A stretch of DNA of 64,000 nucleotides from Climacium dendroides (GCA_950106755.1 OX467090.1:10105489-10169488), one strand, 5' to 3'. Numbered from the stretch's first letter, positions 50,121 through 61,986 are shown. Numbers and translations: made by a program. Notes: a model not told the origin generated them from the sequence alone.

Positions 50121-50204
50121 CCGGCCTAAACCGCCCGTCCGCCCCGTCCGACCGCCCGTCTGCCCCGACCGCCTTGCCGTCCGCCCAGCCCCGTCCGCCG
50201 GGTT
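50121..50204. repeat. GC-rich tract T5
   Basis: About 80 bp of CCGCCCGTCCGCCCCGTCCG. The rest of 49676-50524 is non-coding: AT-rich to about 50100, then a leader-like stretch of 320 bp up to the transposase start. Confidence 0.85.
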
Positions 50205-50524
50205 CTATGACCGTTGGCACTAAGATTCAACGGTTACTTCTAAGGTATAGAACATTCAACAAGTTAGGAGTATAAGAGCAAAGAAGAAGGCATTTGTAAG
50301 CACTTCTGAGAAACTGAACGCTAAGAGTTTCAAGGGCTAGGAGCTGCAATTTTTGTGTCCCTTACTTGGTAATGCATAGTTCAGTGGAGAGGGGGACTTT
50401 GGTTTCCAAGGCTTTGTTTACAGATTTTATTTGATACATGTGACATGGTGATTTGAACAATTGAACCTAAACATTTGGAACTGAAGACAAAATTGGAACT
50501 TGAATTTGAACGGAGCTTTTCACA

Positions 50525-53020
50525 ATGAGTAAGGATTTTTCCAATTGGTATATTGTTCCATCAAGCGGTAAAGTGCAATGCAAGGCATGTGACTTGGTAT
50601 TTGCAAATCGGAAGTGTCACATGTTGAGCCACCTTGGATATGAAGGCAAAGACGGTGTTCGCGATAGGGGGGTAAGCATATGTCCAAAATTGACTTCGTC
50701 AATTCGAACTCTTTTTGCCGGTTGTAATGGATTGTTTCCACGAAGATTGGCCCTTGACAATGTAGATGGTGAAAACATAGGGAGGGTTGCAAGCAATGCC
50801 TTAAATAGAAGGGATTTTTCACGTTCAACACAAAAGGACTCGTGTACAGCGCCGTCTGAAATTCATCATGCGTCTTCAAGGGTACATCAAAATGTGGAAA
50901 CATCAAGTGAACAATGTCCAACTCCACTCCCTTCCATCACTCGGCTCCGAAGACAAAGTCGGCTAGTAGATGGTTTCGAACAAGCCGATAGACGCAATTT
51001 AAATGCGTTGTGGACCAATTTTTTCTATTCAGCCAATATACCATTTGCAGTAGCTTGAAGTGAGGCCTTTAAAGAAGCAGTGAAGAAAACAGCTGAGTTT
51101 AATAAACCATACAGCCCGCCATTGTATGATGCTTTACGAACCAAATTATTAGAAGAAGCAAAAGTAGATGTCAAGTTGAAGTTGCAGAAGAGGACCGAGG
51201 ATAGTATTAGAAAGTTTGGAGCAACATTGTCTATTGATGGATGGAGCTCGGTTACAAATCGGCCATTGGTGAATTGCATGCTCGTGTCTTCAGCAGGAGA
51301 GCAATTTTTGGGATCGGTGGACACAAGTGGGTTCGTGAAAAACGCTGAGTACTTGGCCTCTATTTTGAACAAATTCATACAGGAGGTGGGTCCGCATAAT
51401 GTGGTGCAAATAACAACGGACAATGCTCCTGTAAACCCTCGAGCATGTAGAATCATAACAGATAAAAATCCTTACATTTCTTTTCAAGGTTGTGTAGTGC
51501 ACGCCTTGAATTTGTTGCTAAAAGATTGGGGGAAGGAAGCACGGGTGGCGGATGTCGTGGCCAAAGCTCGTACGGTTCTGACGTTTTTTAGAAAGCGGCA
51601 CGTGCCGCTTGCAATATTTCGTTCATACGAAAAAGAGCATAGCTTATTGATGTCGGACGAAACAAGATTTGCTTCAAATTTCATTGCGCTTGAACGCTTA
51701 TTGAAAGTGAAGGGAGCACTTCAACAAAGTGTGACAGATCTGCGATGGGAACAATATGTGAGGACGTTGAACGACAAGAAAAAGAAGAACCGCACAAAGT
51801 CTCGGTATACAAAGAAGATAATAAACAGTGATTATTTATGGAGGTGTTGTACGAATTTTGTATAGTTGATGGGCGTTGTTGTGTATGGCCTTCGTGATTT
51901 AGATGCAAAGACGCCATGTTCAGGGAAAGTTTTGTATATTATGAGGAAGATACGGTCACATGTGGGGAAGTTAGAAAATCCGCCTTTTCTATTGAACCCT
52001 GAATTTGCCAAACCACTAAAAGAGGCATTCAACGTTAGATGGGAAATGGTAGAGACCGATCTCCAATATACAAGAGCTCTTTTGAATCCCTATCTTTTGC
52101 ACAATAAAGAACTAGCCGACAATTTGGAGGCCACCGAGGCATGCAAGCGTGTTCTCATGCGAATATGTAAACCTACGGACTACACAGACGTTGTCAAGGA
52201 ATTCATGGCGTTTCGACATAGGAAGCGTCCTTTCCACAACATGTTGGATCCAAATGAACAAAAATTATCGGCACACGCTTGGTGGGATTTTGAAGGCGCA
52301 TGTGGGAAGCTCATTGTTCCGATTGCAAAAAGAATATTGAGCCAACTAGTATCTTCATCTTCATGTGAACAGAATTGGAGTAGCTATTCTTTTATTCACA
52401 ACAAATCTCGAAATAAGTTGAGAACAAAGAAAGCTGCGAATTTGGTGTATGTGTACACTAATTCAAGAGTGTTGGCCGCATCAAAGGAAAGGGATGAGAA
52501 GAAATGGTACCTTCAAAATGTAGATTCAGAAGAATCAAAGGGGCCAAACGAGGATGACGAGAGTAGTGAAGATGAAGAAGAAGGTGTTTGTGTGGACAGA
52601 AATGAAGCACATGGACAAGAAGCAAATTGGGACGATCCAATATTCGATGGAGAAGAAGATTTGGATGGCAACACATACAATTTCGGAGGTGAACCGTTTG
52701 GAAGAATAAATATGGATGATGATGCCATGGACAACAATGACCGAGACGAGTATGACTTTCCAATGAACGATAATGATTGTGGAAACAATGAAGGTGTACC
52801 TTCCATAACAAGGTTTGTAGATGAAAACCGGTTTTTAAGTAGCGACAAGGTCCTCAATTTAAACGAAGAGGACGCAAATGTCCAAGTCCCAGCTTCTAAT
52901 GGAACTATAGCATCCAATGGTGGAACTTCCGAAATAGATGAAGTGACTGGAAGTGGTAGGTCTCCATCCATAGTGGTGGCCCAACTAGAAAAGAATGACA
53001 ACGTTGAGATCCACGAGTAA
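50525..53020 (+). pseudogene. hAT-superfamily transposase (BED, DUF659, dimerisation), two in-frame stops
   Basis: One frame of 831 codons is broken only by TGA at 51056-51058 and TAG at 51863-51865. Near the start is a BED-type zinc finger (VQCKACDLVFANRKCHMLSHL). The DUF659 core lies at about 51100-51750: ATLSIDGWSS, QITTDNAPVN, FQGCVVHALNLLLKDWG, DETRFASNFIALERLL. The Asp of DGWS and the Asp of TDNA match the first two catalytic acids of hAT enzymes. The third, Glu, is expected in SSSSCEQNWSSYSFIHNKSRN at about 52350-52410, the start of the C-terminal dimerisation region (KKAANLVYVYTNSRVL). A highly acidic tail follows (DDESSEDEEEG). The core motifs are intact but the two stops should prevent full-length synthesis. 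The start chosen is the first ATG, 320 bp past tract T5. Confidence 0.88.
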
Positions 53021-53190
53021 ATGAATGTGGACAAGATAAACGTGGAGTCTCTAGAAGGATTGGCAAGCAAAAGCAACGAGGAACCAAGTAGCCTAAACCA
53101 TGAAGTGAGTGTGACACAAGGCAATGTACATTCACGTTTGATAGAATGTGGAAGTCCGAACTTCACAATGGATAAAGCACAAAGGAAAGC

Positions 53191-53901
53191 ATGGCAAGTT
53201 TTGTACGTCCACCACGTAGCATTCCTCCAATAGGTGCACGCTCACTATTTAATAGTGTAAGCACTACTTTAATAGGTTCAGGAAGTTCTCAACGTCCAAT
53301 ACAAGCTTCCATCATTTCGAAAGAAATAGAACGTACCGAAAATCGAAGATTGAAGATTTCTTCATTCACCGATGACGAGGAAGATGAGACGTTGGCCTCA
53401 ATATTAAAGAAGCAAGGAAGCCGCCTACCAGCATCTTGGACAAGGCTAGCGGACCCGACACTAGAATCTTCAAATGCTATAGAGGCATTCACCAAAGAAG
53501 GGAGAAAGGCGGGGATGGCAATGATAGAAGAACCCTCTAAAGTAAAGAACAAACGAGTAATGGAGCCGTTTGCTATCTCTTCAACGAAGAAATTAAATGC
53601 AGGAAAATCCCCCCTTGATAAGCGTCCACCTATTCCAAAACTTCCTTTGAGAAAAGGAAAAGCGGTTGATTGCTTTCATGAACGTGTAGGGAAAACTTTG
53701 ATGAAAGCGAAGAAGGAGAAAATGATGGGCAAGTCTAAGAAAGCTCGTGTATCTTCAACAATACAAGAGAAAAGAGGGGGAAATCAAACATTTTCATCAG
53801 ACGATGAAGACAACACCATGAGTGATGAAGATGATGGACTCCAATTAAGAGAGTATAGTAGCGGGGCAGAGGTGAAAGGAGATAGTGATTACCACCCCTA
53901 A
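53191..53901 (+). CDS. Uncharacterised 236-aa basic/acidic ORF overlapping the transposase 3' end
   Basis: It begins MASFVRPPRSIPPIGARS in a frame shifted by one base relative to the transposase. The transposase frame itself stays open after its TAA at 53018 to 53233, overlapping this ORF by about 40 bp. The protein is low in known motifs, with a basic middle (KKLNAGKSPLDKRPPIPK, KAKKEKMMGKSKKARVSS) and an acidic end (SSDDEDNTMSDEDDG) that suggest a nuclear or chromatin-associated product. It may be a second ORF of the element or the former C-terminus joined by a single-base indel. There are no internal stops. Confidence 0.5.
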   Translation: MASFVRPPRSIPPIGARSLFNSVSTTLIGSGSSQRPIQASIISKEIERTENRRLKISSFTDDEEDETLASILKKQGSRLPASWTRLADPTLESSNAIEAFTKEGRKAGMAMIEEPSKVKNKRVMEPFAISSTKKLNAGKSPLDKRPPIPKLPLRKGKAVDCFHERVGKTLMKAKKEKMMGKSKKARVSSTIQEKRGGNQTFSSDDEDNTMSDEDDGLQLREYSSGAEVKGDSDYHP

Positions 53902-54271
53902 GCATCTAAATTTAGAAAGGATTTGTATCAAAAACATTTACAGAACTTGGTGCTCAAATGCTTACGATTTAGAGAGATGAATAGCTAAGATTTATTAGTT
54001 TGTCGGAGCATTTCTTAGTAGTACAAGCTTGCCAAATTATCTTGAAAAAATTAATCAAACTATCATTTGGGGGGGATTTTGTCCCAAGTGATATTGACTC
54101 ATCTTCATTATGTGATTTTTGGTTCTCAATTTCAAGTGTATAGCACATAAAAAATTTTGAAGTGCCAAAACTCACAAATATGTAAAAACAACCCTAAAAC
54201 AAAATGAAAAACATGCAAAATTGCAAAATGCAAACCCTCACTCACTCACTGCCTAAACCCCTTGAACTATT

Positions 54272-54476
54272 CGTCCAACCGCCCCGTCCGCCCCGTCCGC
54301 CCATCCGTCCGTCCGCCAATCCGTCCGCCCGTCCATCAGGTCCGTTCGCCAATCCGTCCGCCCGTCCGTCAAGTCCGTCCGACCGACTGACCGACCGACC
54401 GTAGAACAGCGACCGGGGACCGTCCGTCTGCGTCCGCTGGGTCCGGACGTGATTTCGCCGCGGACGCACGTCCACG
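54272..54476. repeat. GC-rich tract T6
   Basis: About 200 bp of CCGTCCGCC with (CCGTCCGT)n sub-repeats. It marks the right limit of putative element B. The gap 53902-54271 before it has no feature. Confidence 0.88.
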
Positions 54477-54599
54477 ACAACCTTGATATCCATCAACAAT
54501 ACCATCCTTCCTAAATTAAGTTACTTCATATAGATGGATCAAATGTTTCTCAATAAAAGTTCCATTAACTACCATGTTGTGTCACGTGTTAAGTTGAAG

Positions 54600-56380
54600 A
54601 CATTCCACAAACCACCCAATACAATACAACATTGGAGAGAATCAACAATTTCAATACTTTTACCTTAAAGTATTGTGATCTAAAACTCCCATTCATGTTA
54701 AATCCATCACATGGCATTATTGGTTAAACAAAACTCCTAATTCCATGGGGTATCCTCAATAGTCCTATATAATTGCCCCACCAAATTCTAAGGCTATTTT
54801 TTCACTCCATTGTAATCACAATCAATAGAAGCACAATTTGTAGGCACATGCAATTCAAAGCAACGTGTCAACATTGATGGAATAAAATGCAGTTGCAATG
54901 ATGAACTCATGAAGCAAAACAGATATTTGAAACATCATAAACATATATCCAACAATCAATGATCTCCAAATAAGCTTTCAAAATAGAAGAGTTCTCATAA
55001 AGCTACACAGTGCTGAAACTTTGTAGCGCTTGCATATGGTAGGGGGATTACCAACTTCAATGGCTTTCCTCTTGAACAGACTGGACCAAGTTTTGTTCCA
55101 GGAACTTATTCATCAATTTCGCCTCTCAGTCTGCACAGAAAACACAACAAATTGTCACATAAAGAACACTACAGTCACACCTTGAGGTACTAAAGCATTT
55201 GAATATGCCTGGTGGACTATCCGCTGGATTCAAAACAGTTTATTAACTGCATCGTGGTTTGTCATATGTTTTCAGCTCACTACATTGACATCTCCACACT
55301 TTTGAGCAAATAAGATGAATCGGACATGGTTATGCCTCACTCAACTATTCAAAATCACGGCTCATCAAGCAATTTCACTTGTGCGGACTGTACCATTCCT
55401 TGTTTCGACCTCTTCTGTTTAGCCTTCAAAATCATGTCTTAGCTCGGTGATGGTATCACGGAATATCCTCGTTTTATGGTTGAAGAACAAAACCATTAGA
55501 AAGAGAATCGGAAAACACACAACGTATGACAATGGAAACGTCATCGAGAAATTGCGAGCAGAGGAATATTCTATGTTCCAGTCTCTGCAGCACAAAGGTA
55601 TGCTTACCATTTAAATGAGAAGCCCTGAATCGCGAGCAGATCTGCATCAAATTGAAGCCACCATCCCAGTCGAGCATTTGAACATCCTGGAATTCATTTG
55701 AAAAACAGTGTTCAACCACCTCCGACTCAACCGACTCAATCGATCAAACTATCGGTAGAAGACCCCTAAACGAGATGAATACCTTCAAGGTCGTGACCAG
55801 CCCTTTTGGGGGGCAGATATTGCACCATTTCAAAATACATATCTACTTTCCACCCAAAAAAAGTGATATTTTTTCACCAAAAATTTCCTGTTTCTATTTT
55901 TTTTTAAATGTGGATGAAGTTTTCAAATTTGGATGAAAAAGTGCATGAATATGATTAAAAAATGTATTTGGGTCCAAAAGATGGATGAATGTAGAAATAC
56001 AATGCTTCACCAAATTTTAAGTGATCACCGTCTTGGCACTTTTTCAAAAAGTAAAAAAAAAAGAGTTGGTCATGATCTTCACTCTATTCACATCAACTGC
56101 GAAATATAGAAACAAAAATCATGTTATTTATAGGATTGAGATCTGAGTACTCCAACCCGCAAAGGGCTAGGAGTTGCAACAAAGCCACTTACAACGAGAA
56201 GCCTTGAATTGTGTAAAATCCACACTAGAGGTCAAGCATTCACCATCTTTGCATACTTTGAAAGATGTCAATCAACCTCATTTTTTAATCTACAGAGATA
56301 CCATTTTATGGATTGTCGGTAAAACCACCCTCAACCTACACCTTGACATAGCAACCTCTCAAAGAATTTGCAACAAGTGT
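54600..56380 (-). pseudogene. Relic of the kinase-ARM gene 5' end and leader
   Basis: On the minus strand 55051-55105 matches the first coding exon of the kinase-ARM gene (CTGTTCAAGAGG, GCCATTGAAGTTG) followed by the same GTAATCC donor, but without the ATG. At 54840-54870 TAGGCACATGCAATTCA resembles the start of its second exon. 55570-56370 parallels its leader (34300-34970) over long phrases such as GTATGCTTACCATTTAA and CACCTCCGACTCAACCGA, broken by about 260 bp of unrelated insertion (about 55806-56066). No kinase or ARM coding sequence remains. Confidence 0.75.
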
Positions 56381-59300
56381 AAAACACAAAATAAAATATG
56401 ACTAGAATAATTGAAAGTAAGTTACTCCGCAACACAAAGTGACAAGAACAAAGAAAGAAAAAAAGAAATGTCATAACTTAGATACATGGCTTGGTCTCAA
56501 AGTGTGCCAAGCATTGCAAAGATTTCACCCAAATGGAATTAATGAAGAATCACAACTTGACTACAATATTGTAGGTCACCTCAAAAATTGGTGTCACCAT
56601 GAACTTTTTTTTATTGAAAATTAGTATCAAACATTCATATTTCAATTTGCACTAATTCAAAATGGGATGACTTTGGTAACTTAATGTCATATGCACTATT
56701 AGCATGACAACTCAATATAGTGTGGTCTTAGGAGGTCTATAATGGAAGTTGATTACATTTGGGGGAAACTAAACTTTTGGAATATTTTTCTATAATGTGT
56801 TCTAAACAAAGAAATAAAATTAGCATCTAAGTCAAGTTGTTTCATATTTTTTGGACTTTTGTGGAATTGGTTATGAAATTTTGAAGCTCAAATGGTATAA
56901 GACTTAAGATACCATGGGTACAATCAATTGGGCACTTTATGGACCTCCAACCTTATTTTGTAAAAACTTCATTTAGCCTTGAAATGTTTGGATAGCCCCC
57001 AAATGGCTAATCAATGCACTTATTTATCTAGGAATTTGATCATATCAGGCTAATTAACTACTTAAATGATAGGCTTAGTCCTTGAAGAATTAACATTGGA
57101 AGGATATAGCTTAAAATTTCTAAATTGTTTTCACTATGGGTACTATTTATGAAGAAAAACTTTACTTTTGTTTTTGGAAGTTGAAATCATATATCTTTTA
57201 TAAGTTTTCAAATTCTCAGATGTTTTGGTCATAGTTTGAAGATGTTGGGGATTTTTGACAAAAAATTTTAAAAAATTCATTGCAAATGCAAAATATGCTT
57301 GAGAAATTTGAAAATTCATTAGAAAAATTTGGACTCTCTATAGGGCCATTTTTCTACTAGAAAAATATGCAAATATAAAAACCATAGACTACTTAATCAA
57401 AGCAAGTACCACGTCATATTGTGATTTTAAAAATTTTAAATTTATTAATTTTTAAAAATTTCTCGTATTTGTACAACTAAATGATATGTCTCAGCCTTTT
57501 AGAAATTCCAAATTTTCTCTAATATTCACCAAAAAAGGCATCTTTTGTGATTTTTGGATTGAATATGTTTTGAAGTAGAATCAAAATAATTTCAATGAAG
57601 GGTCCCTAATACCATCTATTGCAAACACACTTAAGGAAGTTGGGCCTATTGTTAGAGCAATACCAAAAAATAATGAGCATTAAAGACCAACATGAGATTT
57701 AGGGAAATCAAGATTGTAAAATGAATCTTTCATCTTATAAGTTCAATAAGCCCAATTCATTTCCTTTACTCAACAAATGAGAAATTGAGTTTAACCCTCA
57801 AAGGACTAGTTCCATTGCAAAATGGTCAAATATGATGTTTGAGCTCAATTTGGCCTTTTAAATTTTGTTCAAATATCACTCTTTCATTATTTATAGGTAA
57901 TATTATGGATTATCTATAATTTTATTAAAATTTTTAAAATTTAAATGGTTATCTGAAAAATTGTCATTGTTATAATTTTATAGCAAAAAGTGAAAATAAA
58001 TAAATATAGAAAAATTCAATTAATTTGAATATTTTTGAAGACGCACAAGTAGCAATAGAAATTGTTGTGAAAGTTTATCAATTATCTATTTTATATTTTA
58101 CATTCAAATGACCCTTACCAAATGCTTCTATCCAGATGACATTTAAAATTATAATGTTTTTTACTTGTAAAAGAATGTATTTTTTATTCATAATTTTTTC
58201 AAAGATTTTCATGGAATAGTGATTTTTTAAGTAAAAATTAAAAATAAAATTATATAAACAATAATATATATTATAGTAATTTAAATTTTTTACCAAAAAC
58301 TAATGATTGGAACAAAAAATCTAATTTTTAATTTAAATTTAATAATCATTTGTGAAGAAGAAAATGTGAATGAAATATATGCAATATTGTGTGATTTAGT
58401 TTTTTTAACTATAGAGTTTGCGTTTGCAATAATTTTTTTCATTTTCTCATTTTTTTTAAATTTTAAAATGGAATACAAAAAGAACTTGTCAAGATTCATT
58501 TTCTAAGTTTAAATTAAATACTAAAAGAAATTATTTTGATAGTTACAACCATCAATCAAGGTTAACCAAGGTGCATTATTTTTTAGATGTGTTTATTTAA
58601 TTAGGAGTTGAGCGGTTTCTATATTTCTACATCATCAAAGTGGACAAGACTTTGAACAAGTGAAAATAAACAATTCACGGCAATTATTTTGGCACCAAGA
58701 AAAAAGTCATGCTTAATTTAGTCATATTCCAAATGTTTGTCTCTAACTTTTCACCATTCGAACTTCAAGTAAAAAATATCCTCATTGCACAAGATATAAC
58801 AATAGCCCCTAAAAGATGGAGCCTAGTACTATGTAGTCAAACCTGAAAGTACTTTGAATTTTCAAAGAAAAATGAAAAAAATTCATATCAAATACAAATC
58901 ATGCTCCAAAAATTATGAAAATTTTAAAATATAAATATATTAAAATGTAGATTATAGTGTGAATTTTTTTTTGTATTTGAGAAATATGGTTATAGATTCT
59001 AACTCCAATGAAATGGGGTTTTTAAGGAATTTCTCAAAATTTCTAAGTGGTGTATAAACAGTACTTTAAAAGCTTCATTTTTTTCATTTTGCCCCAAAAC
59101 AAAAGAAACCATTTTGAATACCAAAATCAAGTTTTAAGCAAAACAAGTTCAAAGTATTGAAAGATATTAGGTAGTGTACCATTCTTTTGATAAACTATCT
59201 CATGTAAAATATAAAAAAAACTGAAATATCTTGAGCTTAAGTCAATCATGTGAATATAGAATCAAAGAAATTGCACACAAAAAATCATTGATTTTCAATA

Positions 59301-59464
59301 TGCACAAAGCCTATTTGACCATCCAAAAGACACAAAATTCTCAACATCCTTCCATGCTAGTTAAAATGACAATGTTGTGGTACAACTACACAAACAAAAC
59401 ATACTCACTTACACTTTTATACCCAATTTACCATTCTCTTTAATCAAGGATTGCTCACAACATG
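56381..59464. other. Gene-free AT-rich spacer
   Basis: Very AT-rich at 57850-58520. A repeat-like segment at 57990-58140 is similar to 28940-29100. The frames of 60-75 aa are compositionally spacer. No element boundary could be fixed. Confidence 0.55.
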
Positions 59465-60086
59465 TTAACCCCTAAATGCCCCAAGGGACCAAAAGTGTCC
59501 TCACACAGTTTAACCTCTAAAGTCCTAAGGCTATTTTTCCCTCAAAACCACTCAAAACTACCACTTCTACTACATTCACCTATAAAATAAATTTAAAAAA
59601 TATTTTTTAGAATTTAACCATAGGATCTTATTCTACACTCATCTTAGATCTCATGATAAAAAAATTTGTGATTTTTGACATGTAGGTTGAAAGATATTAG
59701 CATTCTAAGTGAAAGAAAGAAGAATTCTTTCAAGAAGTTGCTATGATTGCCCACAAAACAAGAAGCTCCATAACTTTCACATTACTAATCCAAATGGAAT
59801 GAATCAAAGCTTCCCATTTAAAAAAATATATTATTTAAAAGAAAAAAATAATTAATATTTTTATTTCAATTTCTTGTGAAGTTTTTTTGCTACCCGGTCT
59901 CCTCTATTTTGAAGTTATTGTAGCATAACTTTTGCTCCCGGGCACCAATTGAAATAAAAATTATATTCCCAGAAAGCTCATAAGTTTTTCTATCTTATGA
60001 GAAAGTTTCAACAAAAATCAAAATCATAAGAGCCTGCCCAAAATCCATTTTGTCCCTCGTAGGGATAATGAAACTTTAGGGGTTAA
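59465..60086. mobile_element. R2-family element with TTAACCCCTAAA inverted ends
   Basis: The ends TTAACCCCTAAA (59465-59476) and TTTAGGGGTTAA (60075-60086) are perfect 12-bp inverted repeats around 622 bp of non-coding AT-rich sequence. Related bodies occur at about 7900-8260, 16740-17460 and 44100-44460. Confidence 0.65.
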
Positions 60087-60095
60087 GTCCAATTC

Positions 60096-60978
60096 ACTGT
60101 ACAGTAAGGTCTGTTTCATTTACGAATCGCCTCTCTTAGTCATTCAAATTTTTTTATAAATGTAGAGTATAATTGGTATATTTTAGTAAATATAATTATC
60201 ATGTCATCCTTAAGCAATCCCACTTAGGCCTACCAAATTTTGGTTTTAGAAAAACAAAATTCTATTTCTAGTAAATTTTTTGAGCCAATTTTCATGGTTT
60301 TATATGATATTTCATTGCAAGCAATTGATGGTAAATTTTTAAAGTTTGAATGTGGATATATGTAGGAAACATCCATATGCACATATTTCCCTAGGCAAGC
60401 ATCTCCAAAAAAGTTTTACAATTTCTTCTACAGAGATTTCAATGTTGGTTGACAATGCCCAAATGTGGTAAAAATTGATATCTCTTCATTATAATTGGAT
60501 TTTTCTATTTACCCCTCATGTGATAACTAATTAGGGACATTTAAGCATGATGGTACAATTATGTTGCCAAAATCTAACTAAAATATAGAGACGTCTATTT
60601 CACAAAGTTTGGTCATATGACGCCTCAATTGAACCCTTACTGGGAGCTTATATTTTTGTTGCTCAATGGGTTGTTTTTTTAATATGAAAGATGTGCATAT
60701 AGATGTTCCCACCATATTTATGCAATCGAATTAAAAAAATTCATCACCAATTATTTTCAATAAAATATTATATAAAATCTAGAAATTTGACTTTACAAAT
60801 TCACCAAAAATAATTTTTTTGATTATTTAAAACTAAAATTAGGTATGCTTGATTGGGATTGTGTTAGAATTAATGAAAGATTCTATTTTTTCCCCTTTAC
60901 TTTGCAACAAAAATTAGAAGGGTGCAAATAGCTTGGCAAATAGGTAGTTTGTAAATGAAAGAGACCTTACTGTACAGT
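60096..60978. mobile_element. TIR element with ACTGTACAGTAAGG ends
   Basis: The ends are inverted repeats of about 30 bp beginning ACTGTACAGTAAGGTCT and continuing TTTCATTTAC, with three or so mismatches, bounding 883 bp. It is non-coding. It starts 10 bp after the R2 element and ends before the M2 copy, making a dense cluster of insertions. No target duplication is obvious. Confidence 0.75.
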
Positions 60979-61142
60979 CCTGTAACTTTTGCATTTGGTG
61001 TCCAAATTCAATAAAACTTGTTAGAAACTTAGTGTCTCCCCAAAGTAGTCTCCGCAAGTTTCCATTGAGATACAGAGACGGAGCAGGGCCAAGTGCACAG
61101 CCATGATGGCCTTTCAAATTTCGACTTCATAAATGTTGAAAG

Positions 61143-61419
61143 TAAGGTAGGCACACCCAAAACCGCCACTTTTTGCTACGGAGCCTATTTTCTATTATTA
61201 GATTGGTTAATTTTTGTATATGTTCTTGTTGGCAAGTGAAGGGAGGTTCCAATGCACTAGATAACGTGGCATTTGGATACTGTATGCAAAAGTTATTAAG
61301 GATCAAAATTTGGTTCTGAAAGCGTTTCTTCCACATAGGTACAGAACTGATTTTGGAGATGTACATACAGTGTAGATGGCGGTTTAAGGTCAGTGGCACA
61401 TTTGGGTGTACCTACCTTA
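61143..61419. mobile_element. MITE family M2, uninterrupted copy
   Basis: The ends are TAAGGTAGGCACACCCAAA and the inverse of TAAGGTAGGTACACCCAAA, with one mismatch, bounding 277 bp. The internal sequence matches 20260-20807 minus its nested insertion. Confidence 0.8.
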
Positions 61420-61734
61420 GCTGATGAACAATCCACAGGAAAAAGGGTTGATTCAGAGTTTCCAATGTTGGAAACAATGACCTGAACAAGCTGGTTTTGA
61501 ATGGGAACACAATGGACCCATTTTTTTAGTTGCCCAATGTCATTTTAATTAGCACTTCCCAATGATGGCATTGCTCTGTAATTTGCATAGAAATTAGAGA
61601 ATGGAATTCTTTTTTAAAAAGAAATAATTTAGATCTTATAAAAAATGATTGAATCTTCTAATCTATCATTGGGGTTTTTTTGAGTTTTGAAAAACTGAGG
61701 TACGAAAATTGATCGCAAAATGAATCTAAAACTA

Positions 61735-61986
61735 GCCTAGGTGATGGCCAAGTGGTAGGGAATTTTGATGGAATCCATGAGGTTTCGTGTTCAATTCTCC
61801 ATACTGGCATTGTTTGCATGGGGGCTTCCCATGTTGACTTTGTTTGCATGGAAAGGGAGGGCGTTCCTTCCCTTGTTTTTGACGGGGATATCCGTGGTGT
61901 TTATCCCTAGTGAAATTATTTTAGGTTGCCATGGATGATGTGCCATGTCTATCCTTGCTACAACCCTTGAAGATTGTATATTAAAA
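61735..61986 (+). mobile_element. tRNA-derived SINE
   Basis: It starts with a tRNA-like head. A perfect A box, TGGCCAAGTGG, lies at 61745-61755, and a B-box-like GTTCAATTC at 61789-61797, at the spacing seen in RNA polymerase III promoters. A non-tRNA body of about 180 bp ends in an A run at 61983. The direct repeat AAAACTA flanks both sides (61728-61734 and 61987-61993), consistent with target-primed insertion. Confidence 0.75.

Larger units (their letters stand above)
45523..54476 (+). mobile_element. Putative composite element B (RING ORF plus hAT transposase)
   Basis: The layout is tract T4, ORF 45989-49675, tract T5, ORF 50525-53020 with the overlapping ORF 53191-53901, then tract T6. 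The second ORF is a hAT-type transposase, so mobility is plausible. T4 reads mainly GGCGGACGG while T5 and T6 read CCGTCCGCC, so the outer tracts are roughly inverted, as expected for subterminal repeats. No terminal inverted repeat or 8-bp target duplication was found by eye. It could equally be two adjacent elements that share T5. Confidence 0.55.

Noticed and set aside
38748..53020. A reassigned stop codon or suppressor system
   Set aside because: All three stop codons occur internally, and the intact nuclear genes at 64-963 and 30225-33654 use ordinary stops. Mutation of silenced element copies is far simpler.
52458..53166. Long minus-strand frames (117 and 217 aa) opposite the transposase tail
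   Set aside because: They are antisense shadows of the acidic plus-strand sequence, with Ser/His-rich translation.
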